A DNA stretch of 64,000 nucleotides from Hyaloperonospora brassicae (lineage: Eukaryota; Oomycota; Peronosporomycetes; Peronosporales; Peronosporaceae). The notes under the pieces were generated by a model that saw nothing but the letters and a program-made list of their open reading frames with translations, ran no database searches and was not told the origin of the DNA. Below are positions 21,307 through 31,450 of this stretch, one piece after another. The translations under genes were made by a program, and so were the position numbers. Location of the stretch: contig CANTFL010000086.1 in NCBI GenBank assembly GCA_947650285.1, forward strand, positions 930,001 through 994,000. Reading direction: 5' to 3'. How positions within the stretch are numbered: the stretch's first letter is position 1; each line of letters opens with the position of its first letter.

Positions 21307-22821
21307 TTACCACAGCGGCGTCTCTTTGAGGGCGTCCCGCTGACGGTTGGCGTAGATGGCGCCAACCAACGTGAGGATCCCCGTGGCAACGCCCACGACG
21401 CTGGCGACGATGATCCAGCACTCGGGCGTCATGCCGACGAAATAGACCTTCCCGCCGCCGTCAACGGTCGTGTCGACGGACCCGACGGTTGCGCCAGTGG
21501 GAACGACCGCAAACACACTGAGTCCGCAGTTGATCTTTGCGTCCATTTGCAGGCGCAGGAACCCCTTCTCGCCCCAACTCGCGCCGTACGAGTTCTTGAG
21601 GATCCAGTAGTCGGTCGTGCCGTCGGACCCGTAGCCCACGAGCACGAGCGCGTGGTTGATCGCAGCGCTCGACGCGAACGTGCCGTCGTTCGGACACGTG
21701 TAGATGCCGCCTTTGTAGGCGTCAAAGGACCCGCCCGAGTTGATCGCAACGGACACGGGTTGGTGCTGGAGCGCCAACTTGAGCAGCTCAATTGGGTCAC
21801 GGCTCTCTTCGCACGACGGCCCGACGACCTGTGCCCAACCCGATATGCTCGCGGCAGCGTCGTCCACTGTCGAGCTCGTGCACACATCTGCTCCACTGCC
21901 TGAAGCCGTTTGCAACAGCTCTCGCTCCTGGTACGGGACGCTCAGCTCGCTCTTCAGCGACCACTGCAACTGCGCGGCATCGGCAAACGCGGCGTGGGTC
22001 ATGCCCCCATTGCACGCGTCGTTCCGGGAGCCCCAGACCATTTGACGCTCGAGCCAACTCGAGCCCTCGACGCCGCCTGCAGCCCAACAGTAGTCGAACG
22101 TAGCGGTCATTTCCCGCGCGCTGCACGTTAAGAACTGCTGCGGCGAGAGCGACTGCGGCAGTGTGCCGGCGTTCACTGCAACGGCCGTCTCGATGCTATC
22201 GGCAGCGGCAAACGCCCAGCAACTGCCGCACTGGTTCTGACTCTTGACGTCTGTGCAGATGCTCTCGTTGCGCACGTTGTCCGGGGAACACCAGTTGAGC
22301 GTCTCGCGGTACGCGGGCGTCGAAGTCGCAAAGCGAAGGCCACGTTCTGTAAGTCGCCGTTGCCGTTGACGCTGCCGTTGACGTTGGGCTGCCTGGTGTT
22401 CCTGCTGCACAAAGGCAGCAGGAGACAATGTCCGGTCGCCGTCGTGGTGCAAATGCCGACGGGTGACGCCCATCGCGTACGGGAACGCCCACTTGCGCTG
22501 CGCCGCGAGCTTGTGAAGGGTTTCCAGGTACTCGACGTGCGCTTCCATGCGACGTCGAGACGCGCTCGAGCCTTCGTGGGGTATCCCTTCGGCTTGCAGG
22601 AACTGCGTCACCATCACGTCCGAAGCCACTGCGACGCCACTTCGATCGGTCCATTGGCACTGCACGTCGTCACAGCGCTCGAGCGTACCGAACGTCAAGC
22701 GGTTGTCCCGTGCGTCGATCGTCGTCGTTGACAACGTCGCAGCCGCAACGATCGTCACGAGTGTGAGCGCTCTCGTCCACACCAGCGACCCCATTGTCCT
22801 CATCAGCATCGAGTTGACCAT
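21307..22821 (-). CDS. Papain-like cysteine protease (C1A) with C-terminal membrane anchor, copy 1
   Basis: The first ATG in the frame is at 22821, giving 504 residues without introns. An N-terminal hydrophobic stretch (LTLVTIVAAATLS) is a likely signal peptide, and an approximately 170-residue pro-region follows. The catalytic domain shows NQCGSCWAFAAADS (oxyanion Gln and catalytic Cys about residue 201), CNGGMTHAAF, AINHALVLVGYG (catalytic His about 389) and WILKNSYGASWG (Asn about 409). After it, CWIIVASVVGVATGILTLVGA forms one membrane span with a short basic tail. The Q-C-H-N set is complete, so activity is expected. The layout predicts a type I membrane protease of the secretory route or cell surface. 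It is the first of three tandem paralogues in one orientation. Confidence 0.92.
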   Translation of the reverse strand: MVNSMLMRTMGSLVWTRALTLVTIVAAATLSTTTIDARDNRLTFGTLERCDDVQCQWTDRSGVAVASDVMVTQFLQAEGIPHEGSSASRRRMEAHVEYLETLHKLAAQRKWAFPYAMGVTRRHLHHDGDRTLSPAAFVQQEHQAAQRQRQRQRQRRLTERGLRFATSTPAYRETLNWCSPDNVRNESICTDVKSQNQCGSCWAFAAADSIETAVAVNAGTLPQSLSPQQFLTCSAREMTATFDYCWAAGGVEGSSWLERQMVWGSRNDACNGGMTHAAFADAAQLQWSLKSELSVPYQERELLQTASGSGADVCTSSTVDDAAASISGWAQVVGPSCEESRDPIELLKLALQHQPVSVAINSGGSFDAYKGGIYTCPNDGTFASSAAINHALVLVGYGSDGTTDYWILKNSYGASWGEKGFLRLQMDAKINCGLSVFAVVPTGATVGSVDTTVDGGGKVYFVGMTPECWIIVASVVGVATGILTLVGAIYANRQRDALKETPLW

Positions 22822-23470
22822 TATGGGTACAGTCGTCAAGTCCAGTCAAGTTCCGGTTGAGGAGGTGTCGGTACCAGACGCGCGACGAGTTGAAGACTGC
22901 AACTGCAGGTCGAAAGCGTCTGCCCCGCAATTGCGACGTGGACGACCTTCGTGCGAGTGCAGCGTGGGGTTCGACGATCCAACTTCAACGTGAGACCGCA
23001 GGTTACGACGGACATGGGATGGATCCCATATCCGGTGCATTGACGAGGATGGGGTGGGGAGATCGGTCGATAGGTCGGTCGGGTGGGCCGCCGTTTTCGG
23101 GTCGAAACGCATCGCATACCTGCGATGCTCTTGCGGCCAGCGAAGTCGACGTCCGTCGAAGACGTTCTGTGCTCTGCGTAACGGGCGGCTCTGGCTGGCA
23201 GCCACATGTATCAATGTGTCTGCTGACTGGATGCCCCCCCACCGACACACTGGCAAGAGCAGCAGTGTCGGTGGTGACATTCGGACTGGCTCTGGACTGG
23301 TCTGCTCACCCGTTCACTCGGTCATGAACGGCACAACGTCAATGCAACGAACGACACGCAAAAGAGTTCTTTACGCTGCAACGAGCGTTCGTTCATACTG
23401 AATGCACTCGCAAATCACACCATCATCACCATCATCATCATCTCCTACGCACTTGGCTGCTTGTCGCGGT
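22822..23470. other. Intergenic stretch between proteases 1 and 2
   Basis: Promoter of copy 1 and 3' flank of copy 2. No additional coding region is supported. A CATCATCACCATCATCATCAT trinucleotide run lies near 23,420-23,445. Confidence 0.6.
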
Positions 23471-25143
23471 CTAGTAGGCGCTGTTCGTAGGAGTGCTGAC
23501 GGCAGTGTACATGGCCGAGTGCTGCTTGCGGAGGCGGTGCAGTTTCCGGTGGGACACCCACACGCCAATTGCCGTCGCGACCAGCGTGAAAACCGTAGCT
23601 GCAATTGCTACACCGATCCACGCGGACGGACTCAAGCCCACAAAGACCTTGTCCCCGCCACTGTCGATCGTCGTGCGCGCTTGCGCACCTGCCCTCGCGC
23701 CCGTCGGAATAACGGGGAAGACGTTCAGCCCGCAGTTGATCTTGGCGTCCGCTACGAGCTTCATGAACCCATTGTCCCCCCACGAGCTGCCGTACGAGTT
23801 CTTGAGGATCCAGTAGTCGCCGTGCGTGCTGTCAGTGCCGTAGCCCACGAGAAGGAGGGCGTGGTTCAGGTCGTTTTTTGACGCCATCTCGCCGTTATTG
23901 GGGCAGCGGTAGAACCCGCCAAGGTACTCGCTGAAGCCGCCGTTCGACGTGATGGCAACCGCAATGGGCTGTCTCTCTATTGCTGCACGAAGCAGCAGCG
24001 TGCAATTGCTGGAAACCGAGCAGTCAATGCCTACGATCTGTTCCCAGCCCGTGATACTCGCTGCTGCATCTTCCGCGCGGACATTGCATGCCGAAGACGT
24101 GTTGGACGTCACGTAGCTCCCGGGATTCGAGTCATCGTACGGCATTGTCAGCTCCGTCACGAGTCCCCAGCCGCGCTGCGCCGCGTCCATAAACGCCGCG
24201 TGTGTCATGCCGCCATTGCATCCATCGTTCTGCGACTCCCACTTGATCTGCGTCTGCATCCAACTGGCCCCCGGCACGCCATTGTCCGAGGCCCAGCAGT
24301 AGTCAAACGTCTGCGTGGTTTGCAACGTGCTGCACATGAGAAACTGCTGCGGCGATAACGACACGGCGGTCGACGTGTTTTCGGCAATAACAACTGCCGT
24401 CTCAATGGCATCCGCGGCAACGAACGACCAGCAGCTCCCACAGGTCTTTTGGCTCTTGACAGCTGAGCACACCGAGTGGCCTTTCGAGTTGGACGCGTCG
24501 CACCAGTTCCAGTACTGCGAGCTGCCTGCACTTGCGTTGGCCGGAGAGCCCGTACTTGGAGCAGCGCCGGAGCTGTTTGTCTGCACCTGGAGACGCCGAG
24601 CGACGGCCATTGCCTGCACCTCCTGCTCGACAAACTGCTCGGGCGTTGCGTCCCGAAGCGACGTCACGGCCAAGTGCCGCTCGTTCACTCCCATGTAGTA
24701 CGAGAACTCGTGTCCCATCTTGTCCGCCTGCATCCTCACGTCTGCACAGCACAAGACACATAGCAGCATAGCACGAGACACAGCACAAGACACATAGCAG
24801 CACAAGACCCACTCGTGAGCAACTAATGACCTGTGGACCGTCAGCTTTGTACTCCCATTGGCTCTGCTGTCGTCTCACCTTCGAGGTACGACATGTGGAG
24901 CTGCAGATTGCGCAGACTCGACGCGCGGTCGATGGGCCTCACGCGGTCCCGCGCGAGCAACAGGCCCTGCAGTGTGGACGCGTCGACAACGCGGCCGTTG
25001 GGTCCGGCCCAGAGACACGGCGAGTCCATTGGGCGCATGGGGGGACAGCTCAAGAGCGTCCCGACGGGTCGGTCGGTGCTGTCGACGGCCGTCGCGGCAG
25101 CGAGAGCCACTGACAGAGCGACAACCACTGCACAGACGTTCAT
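23471..25143 (-). CDS. Papain-like cysteine protease (C1A) with C-terminal membrane anchor, copy 2
   Basis: Two exons, 25143-24879 and 24741-23471, separated by a 137-nt GT-AG intron, give 511 residues. Exon 1 carries the signal peptide (VCAVVVALSVALAAATA) and FGTLxSCP-like start of the mature pro-region (GTLLSCPPMRPMDSPCLW). The splice restores LEDVRMQADKMGHEFSYYMG, which matches the uninterrupted paralogues. The catalytic domain has KTCGSCWSFVAAD (Cys), LNHALLLVGYG (His) and WILKNSYGSSWG (Asn). A membrane span, AWIGVAIAATVFTLVATAIG, precedes a basic tail. Oxyanion Gln is replaced: the residue before Thr-Cys-Gly is Lys (SQKTCGSCW), with a Gln one position earlier, which deserves attention. 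It lies in tandem with copies 1 and 3. Confidence 0.92.
24748..24802. repeat. 21-bp duplication inside the protease 2 intron
   Basis: AGCACAAGACACATAGCAGC plus one A occurs twice, at 24748-24768 and 24782-24802, with a related spacer, at a 34-bp period. The array lies within the 137-nt intron of protease copy 2 and accounts for much of its length. Confidence 0.85.
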
Positions 25144-26005
25144 CCTCTGTCGGTCTATGAGTCAATCAGTCTGTTTGGCGCTGTCTTTGACTGTCTGTTT
25201 GCCTGTCAGTTTGGCTGTCGTTTACTCTTCTCTCTCTCTCTCTCTCTCTGGTCCTCTTCCTCTTCTTCTTCTCCTTTTGATGAGGAAGAGGCGAATTGAT
25301 TAGTCTTTGCAGGGGGTGGGAAGGCGCTTTTATTCCACGCACGGGACAAAATCCACACGAGTCACACGCTCTGGAGGCGGATAGTTAGTTGACAGTGACG
25401 ACGCGACCGCGTCCAGTTCACTCCGCGTGCGCCGGACTTGATGACGTCAGCTTTTCTGCGACACTTGGCAAGCTGGAGCAACAATCCCCATATACCGTTC
25501 TCTTTTGCCGGCGCTTTTTCGGTCTCTTCGGCTCTTTCTGTGCTGTTGCCGCGTGATTCAGTGCAGGACCGACTGACTGCGTGAGTTGGGTTGAGGCCGA
25601 TGAGCAGCTGGGGAGAGGCTTGTTTACGTCCATCTGGCACATAGGGTCAGTCCAAAAGGTCACAGAAAGAGCTGTTTCCCTCGCCTTGTTGTCCAATGAG
25701 AGGGGACTCGGGGTACACTCTCTCTATCTCTCGTGTGTGTGTGTATCGTTACGAAACGCGCTGCTCTTACTACTGCCGTCGGCGTGCGACCCATTATTGG
25801 CCACTACAATCACCGCATATATATATACATATACATATATATACTGCTCGACATCACATACAAACGCTCTTTATTTACGGTGCTCCAACGCACGCTCTTT
25901 ATTTACGGTGCTCCAACGCACAGCTAGCGACGCTATCGTCCCCACGTCAGAGACCACCACCACCACCACCACCACAAACCTCATGCACGTCGCCACGGCA
26001 CTTTG
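25144..26005. other. Intergenic stretch between proteases 2 and 3
   Basis: Contains a CT run near 25,231-25,247 close to the start of copy 2, a TATA/CATA-rich block at 25,817-25,845, a 28-bp tandem duplication, and a CCA run at 25,956-25,974. No gene is supported. Confidence 0.6.
25864..25919 (-). repeat. 28-bp perfect tandem duplication carrying AATAAA on the minus strand
   Basis: Two exact copies at 25864-25891 and 25892-25919. Read on the minus strand, each contains AATAAAG, a canonical polyadenylation hexamer. They lie about 90-140 nt past the stop codon of protease copy 3, so the duplication doubles its probable poly(A) signal. Confidence 0.8.
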
Positions 26006-27580
26006 TTATCCGTTTCTTCGCGTCGCGTGCATTGCCATCTTTTGTTTGCGCATCGAGTGCATCTTGCGCTGCGAAACGGCAATGCCAATGGCAGTGGTCA
26101 CGACTGTAAAAGCCGTCGTAGCCGCTGCAACTGCAATCCACGACGACGGGCTCAAGCCCACAAAGACCTTTGCCCCGCCACTGTCGATACTCGTCGTCGC
26201 GGCAACGCCCGCCGACGCACCCGTCGGAATCACAGGAAAGATATTGAGCCCGCAGTTCACCTTCGTGTCGGCCAGTAGCTTCATAAAGCCACTGGCGCCC
26301 CACGCACTGCCGTACGAGTTCTTCAAAATCCAATAGTCGCCTTCAACTGCGTCCGTGCCGTAGCCCACGAGCACGAGCGCGTGGTTCACGTCGTCTTTGG
26401 ACGCCAACTCGCCATTGTTCGGGCAGCGGTAAAAGCCGCCGGCGTACTCGCCAAACGGGTCCTGCGAGTTGATTGCCACTGCAATTGGCTGCCGCTCGAG
26501 CGCTGTGCGGAGCAGCGCGTTGCAGTCGCGCGACGTGGCGCAGTCGACGCCGACAATCTGTTCCCAGCCCGTGATGCTCGCGGCCGTGTCGTTCGCGTCC
26601 ACAGCGCAGCCCGACGAGGCGTTCGTGGCCGCAGCTGCTGCCTCGAGACTCGGGACGGCGTCGTCGTAGGGCATGGCGAGCTCCGTGAGGAGCCCCCAGT
26701 GGTTCTGCGCCGCGTCAATGAACGCGCCGTGCGTCATGCCGCCGTTGCAGCCGTTGTTCTGCGACTCCCACTTGATCTCGGGCTCCATCCACGCGGCGCC
26801 GTCGACGCCCTTGTCGGTCGCCCAGCAATAGGCAAACGTCTGCGTCGTCGCGAGCGTACTGCACGTCAGGAACTGCTGCGGCGAGAGCGAGACAGCGGCC
26901 GACGCGTGCTCTGCGATCACGACCGCTGTCTCGATCGCGTCGGCCGCTGCGAACGCCCAACAGCTGCCGCAGTTCTGCTGACTCTTGACCGACGAGCAGA
27001 CGCTGTAGCCGAACGCGTTGTGCGCGTCGCACCAGTTCCAGTAGTCTGTTGTTGCATTGCGGCGCGAAGCAGCAGCAGCAGCAGCAGCAGACGTCGTAGC
27101 GTTCGGCGTCGTCGTTTGGGCGGCCACGAGGCGGCGGCGGATCTGCGCTGAGGATCGCTCCTGTGTGACGAGCGCGTGGGGTGAGAGGCGGCGGTGCGGT
27201 GGCGCGCGCAGGTGGCGCGTGGTGACGCCCCAGCGGTAGGGGAACGCGTGGCCCGCGCGTGTCGCCAGGACGTGGACGTCTTCGATGTACGCCATGTGCG
27301 TCTGGAGGTTGCGGCGGCTGTTGGCGGCAGTGGCAGTGGTGGGGGACGAGTTGGGACGTTCTTGGGACTGCTGTGACGGTGACTGGGACTGGTGTTGTTG
27401 GGACTGGCGGACGAGTTGGGTGTGGAGCGTGGCGGCGGACACGAGGCGGCCGTGTTCGCCCATCCAGAGACACGGCGACGAGGCGGAGGGGCAGGAGACG
27501 AGCGTCCCGAACGAGGGCGGCGCGGCGCGGACAGCGGAAGCGGCGGAGAGCGCGAGGCGGAGGAGGAGGACGGCGCGCAT
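26006..27580 (-). CDS. Papain-like cysteine protease (C1A) with C-terminal membrane anchor, copy 3
   Basis: 524 residues in one exon. The signal peptide MRAVLLLRLALSAASAVRA is followed by PSFGTLVSCP. The pro-region contains a low-complexity Gln/Ser segment (residues about 57-80) and an Ala run before RRNATTDYWNWCD. The catalytic domain has QQNCGSCWAFAAADAIETAV, CNGGMTHGAF, VNHALVLVGYGTD and WILKNSYGSAWG, so Gln, Cys, His and Asn are all present. A membrane segment, WIAVAAATTAFTVVTTAIGI, precedes a basic cytosolic tail. It is closer to copy 2 (shared TTQTF.YCWA, WESQN.GCNGG, IVG.DC) than to copy 1. Lack of the copy 2 intron implies intron gain in copy 2 or loss in copies 1 and 3. Confidence 0.92.
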   Translation of the reverse strand: MRAVLLLRLALSAASAVRAAPPSFGTLVSCPSASSPCLWMGEHGRLVSAATLHTQLVRQSQQHQSQSPSQQSQERPNSSPTTATAANSRRNLQTHMAYIEDVHVLATRAGHAFPYRWGVTTRHLRAPPHRRLSPHALVTQERSSAQIRRRLVAAQTTTPNATTSAAAAAAASRRNATTDYWNWCDAHNAFGYSVCSSVKSQQNCGSCWAFAAADAIETAVVIAEHASAAVSLSPQQFLTCSTLATTQTFAYCWATDKGVDGAAWMEPEIKWESQNNGCNGGMTHGAFIDAAQNHWGLLTELAMPYDDAVPSLEAAAAATNASSGCAVDANDTAASITGWEQIVGVDCATSRDCNALLRTALERQPIAVAINSQDPFGEYAGGFYRCPNNGELASKDDVNHALVLVGYGTDAVEGDYWILKNSYGSAWGASGFMKLLADTKVNCGLNIFPVIPTGASAGVAATTSIDSGGAKVFVGLSPSSWIAVAAATTAFTVVTTAIGIAVSQRKMHSMRKQKMAMHATRRNG

Positions 27581-27858
27581 GGGCGGCGCACAATGTAATG
27601 GGGCAATTGAGTGGTCGAGTGGTCAATTGGTCGACGAATTGAGCAATTGAGCGGTCGAGTGAGCGACTAATTGATCAATTGATCGGTTGTTGGATCGATC
27701 GGTTGTTGGGTCGATGGGTTTGTCGGTTTGTCGGAATCAATTGGTCGATCGATCGGTTGTTGGCGATGACTCCTCGTGGACGATGTAGGACGACGAGAGC
27801 GGAAGAATCAGTTCGTGGCAGTTGGCTGACTGACAAAAGAGAGAGAGAGAGAGAGCGC

Positions 27859-27860
<2 letters not shown>

Positions 27861-27913
<53 letters not shown>
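27861..27913. repeat. (GT)n microsatellite
   Basis: Uninterrupted GT run of about 53 bp, preceded by a short GA run. Confidence 0.97.
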
Positions 27914-27914
<1 letters not shown>

Positions 27915-27945
27915 TTGATTCGAAACGGGGAGTCGGCGTAATGCA

Positions 27946-27948
<3 letters not shown>

Positions 27949-28001
<53 letters not shown>
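27949..28001. repeat. (TC)n microsatellite
   Basis: Uninterrupted TC run of about 53 bp. Confidence 0.97.
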
Positions 28002-28004
<3 letters not shown>

Positions 28005-28096
28005 CACTGGTCGTTTCTGGTTGTTTTGTGGTTGTCGTCTGACCACTTGCGCGTGGCGCGAGTTGGACCACCGAGTCGACGGACAAACGGACGGAC

Positions 28097-28098
<2 letters not shown>

Positions 28099-28128
<30 letters not shown>

Positions 28129-28150
28129 TTCTCGTTGTCTGTCTGTCTGC
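28099..28150. repeat. (GTCT)n microsatellite, interrupted
   Basis: GTCT tetranucleotide copies with an interruption near 28,127-28,136. Confidence 0.93.
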
Positions 28151-28983
28151 CGTTCTCTTTGTTTGTGGTTGTGTCGATTTGTTTGTTGCGATGTCTGACG
28201 GTCTGGCCAGTTGACTGCTGGGGACAGGAGGCGGCGCGCGGTAATCGTGCGGGGACATCGTTTTGGTTGCTGCTGGAAGATGACCGATACGACAAGTTTC
28301 GCTCTCTCTAGGGCTGCCACGTTCTCGGACGTCGACCGTACAGACGATCGTGCGTCCAGACTGTGGGAAGCGAGCCTGTTGTCTCAGCTGCAGCAGACTG
28401 CGTAGCGCAAGCAGACATTGGCGCTGTGTCTTTCTCACAAACGACGAACGCGTTGAGCAACAGCTCGTCGAAGCGTCCGAGCAACTGTCGAGACCACTAC
28501 TCACCGTTCAGTGCTTGTCGATGATCGCGAGCTCGACGGGCAAAGCTACTGAGGAGAGTGCGTACAAAGTCGACTTGTCGGCAGCGACTGGACGCCTGTC
28601 GGTCGTTTAGTCACACGCACGCACGTGTTACGCTTCGGAAGCAATAATGGGCGACCAGAGCATATGCCGACGCTCGACGCATTGGCGAAGCAAAGGTAGA
28701 AATCGATGAAAGATGCTGTGCGTGAAAGTGCCAGAGGTCGCAGATATACTAAGGAGGAAAGACGTACACACACAGACGCCGTGTACAGCGCCACCTGACC
28801 GACACAAAGCTGCATCTTCATTTCGCGTCGTCTCTGCTTTCCTGTGCGCCATCGCAGATGCGAGAGATAGGCTCGTAGCGGAAGTGGGTCATCAGCGACA
28901 AGCACGTCTTTCACGGGACGCAGTGGGTAGATAGTGGTCAAACGGTAGGACTCCTGAAAGGCATAAGACACAGGGACCATGCT

Positions 28984-29451
28984 GTGTTTCAAAGGAGCAC
29001 TCACGGAGGACTCACATCTCATGTGTTGACGACGGTGTCGCGCCAATTGGGCAACAGTGACATGCATCACGCTTTCTGTATCCGCTGGACGTACTTGAAC
29101 GACCGAAAGGGTGAGAAGGTGATGGTCGGCCACTCTGCTTGCTCGGACCAAGAGCGAGTGACCCGACTTTCGCTTCCTCGTCATTCAATTTCATGCCGTC
29201 TCTCGCACTGCGGTGACGTCCGCCACGAAACGGAAAATCCAAAGTGTGCGCTATGCTCGAGGCGCTTGCAAGAAGGACTCGAGCTCGGGAATGACCGGTC
29301 GTCCGTCGATTGTCGACACGGAATTTGTGGTCGTTGTGCAGGACCTGATTCCCGGCCGTTGCAACGATGGAAGTCCTGTCGCACGTCGAAACGTAGTTCA
29401 GCGTTTCAGTCGGCGGCTCGATCTGCCAGAACAACCTATTTATCCGGATAA
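28984..29451 (+). pseudogene. Possible relic with FYVE-like cysteine spacing
   Basis: The open frame has no ATG-led well-formed N-terminus. Its only notable segment is CALCSRRLQEGLE followed by VDCRHGICGRCAG, giving C-x2-C, a gap, then C-x4-C-x2-C, as in the treble-clef fingers of START-FYVE proteins that are expanded in oomycetes. The rest shows no START motif. It could be a chance pattern. Confidence 0.25.
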
Positions 29452-31246
29452 CTCGTGCAGACGATATTTCCCAGCTTCTGCGTCTTCGAATATCTGGATG
29501 TTTCAGCTAGATTGCGGCGGATCGTTCTAGGTTCGCACCCAACGGAACCTCGCATGCGTGGGAAATGAATGTTCCGTACGTACTCTCTGACAAATAGGGC
29601 CATGACGTAAGGCAAACTGGTGCGTAGATCGAGAACGCCACAACTCTCTTGCTAAGTCTTCAGCTTCTGCTGCATACGTCGGCAATGCTGGAGGATGTGG
29701 TCGATTGATCACAATAGCCGGACCAGCTCTTCAAACCATCGACATGCGTGATCCTAATAGTCGACATGCCATTCGCCCTCCAGCAGCGACCCGGACGCCG
29801 AAACTGAACCTGCAACACTCCAAACCATTACCCATTGACGTCCTCATGACACGGCCTCGATCGAAAGTGTATGCAGCGAGCGTCTGCCGGTTCTTGCCAC
29901 TCGACTAGTTGATAGCCGGGCCACGCAACTGTCGTCGCCAAGTAGCTGCGATATGTGACACGACCACACAAAGCTGCCATCTCTGATTCAGCCTCTGCTG
30001 GATGGATGACGCAGGACCGGCTAGCTAGCTGCAGCATGTCACGGAAGGGACGCGGCTGATCCAGGTCCAGGCACAGCTGAGGGACAGTACGCATTGCGTA
30101 GATTGTGACTGCGGCTGTTGTCGACTGCATCTCGTTGCGGCTGGATCGACCAGTATGTGGTGTAGGCTACCAGCATTACGCGGTCCAGCGCTCCAATTAC
30201 CACAAAATCAGTCGAGGTCTTACACCACAGCGAATGCTCTCGGCCTCTTCAAGCGAGCAACAAACTCAAGCCACTGACGTCAACTAGACACAGGATGCCA
30301 TTGACCCGCGCTACAGTGCTAGTTGTCGCTGATTGTCGCAGCGGTGCTGGAAGCACGAGAAGTCTCGAGTCGCAGAATCGGTCTGCCACGGACATACATA
30401 GCGATCACTTGCGAGAGAGAAAATCTTTTCCAACAGTGCACACCGAGCCAAACACTGACGCACACACACAGAGAGAGAGCGAGAACAACAGCAAAAGCCT
30501 CACATGCTATTGACGCTTCATCCGGTCCGAAGAATGGGTGGCAGTAGTTCAGGATGTCAGCGGACGGGGTCGCGCTGTTTCGTTGGCGTATCCGCTAGAA
30601 CGTTAGTCATTCTGATGTGACTGATACAGAACTCAGTTGAGCTGTGAGCAGTCTGCTTACAACAACCCATTCTTCGTGCCGCCTGCTGCGAGCGCGCACC
30701 CGTCGACTACGTCCGTGGCTGAAGAGCCGCGGAAATGCAGCAGAAGGAGACGGTCGCGCACTCAAATACCCACTGCCGATCGTCAGGCGTTCAAGTTCGC
30801 ACTGTCCAAAGTGTGTGCGATCATCAGTGAAGACGGTGCACGTGTCTGGAGGGTCGAGGAACTCGCTGATGCGACACGAAGATTCAGCGTTCCTTACTGC
30901 CACCGAAGGCGCTACGTACCTCCAATTAGCAGGACCGGACGACGGTCTCCGATTGATGACGGCCTTTGCAGCTTCGTTTGCTATGGCTCTTGTCTCGCTC
31001 GTCCAGCCCAGCTGGTTGCAGAGACAAGAGCTCAAGCTCAGCCGCTTGAAGTGCAGTCGTTGCAGGTCCACAGGGAACCGCTGCAATGAAAAGGCGGGGA
31101 ATCTCGCGGAGGCGTCTGTTCATGATGACTCGTGGCCAAACCTCTTCATCCCGGCACAAAGCACAGTCGTTTCGCTGTTCGTGTCCGTCTTTAGCGCAGT
31201 TTTACGCGAAAGCAAATCTTTACGCGTCTCTTCGTGTCCGTCAGTC

Positions 31247-31247
31247 A

Positions 31248-31313
<66 letters not shown>
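31247..31313. repeat. (CTGT)n microsatellite upstream of the carrier gene
   Basis: About 16 tandem CTGT copies ending roughly 140 bp before the carrier start codon, therefore inside its promoter or 5' UTR. Confidence 0.96.
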
Positions 31314-31450
31314 GTATACATCGATTGTATCGATCGCTCTATCGATAGTTCTATGGATCTACTACTACCACAGGGACTCGACCAGAAGCGAGCGAACGTT
31401 CATGTCACGAATAACGTTACTCCCGCTCTCGACCCCAAGCGCCACCGACA

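Larger units (their letters stand above)
27581..31450. other. 3.9-kb gene-free stretch with microsatellites and a possible zinc-finger relic
   Basis: Near the protease 3 start (27,600-27,760) the DNA is a dense array of GATCGATCGGTTGTTG- and CAATTG-like copies. Microsatellites follow at 27,861, 27,949 and 28,099, and another lies at 31,247. On the plus strand around 29,258-29,345 a cysteine pattern C-x2-C...C-x4-C-x2-C (CALCSRR...CRHGICGRCA) stands out but no complete gene surrounds it. Otherwise no coding region is supported on either strand. Confidence 0.55.

Noticed and set aside
26715..27626. 303- and 229-codon minus-strand frames over protease copy 3
   Set aside because: Alternative frames of the GC-rich protease sequence, Pro/Arg-rich and without motifs.
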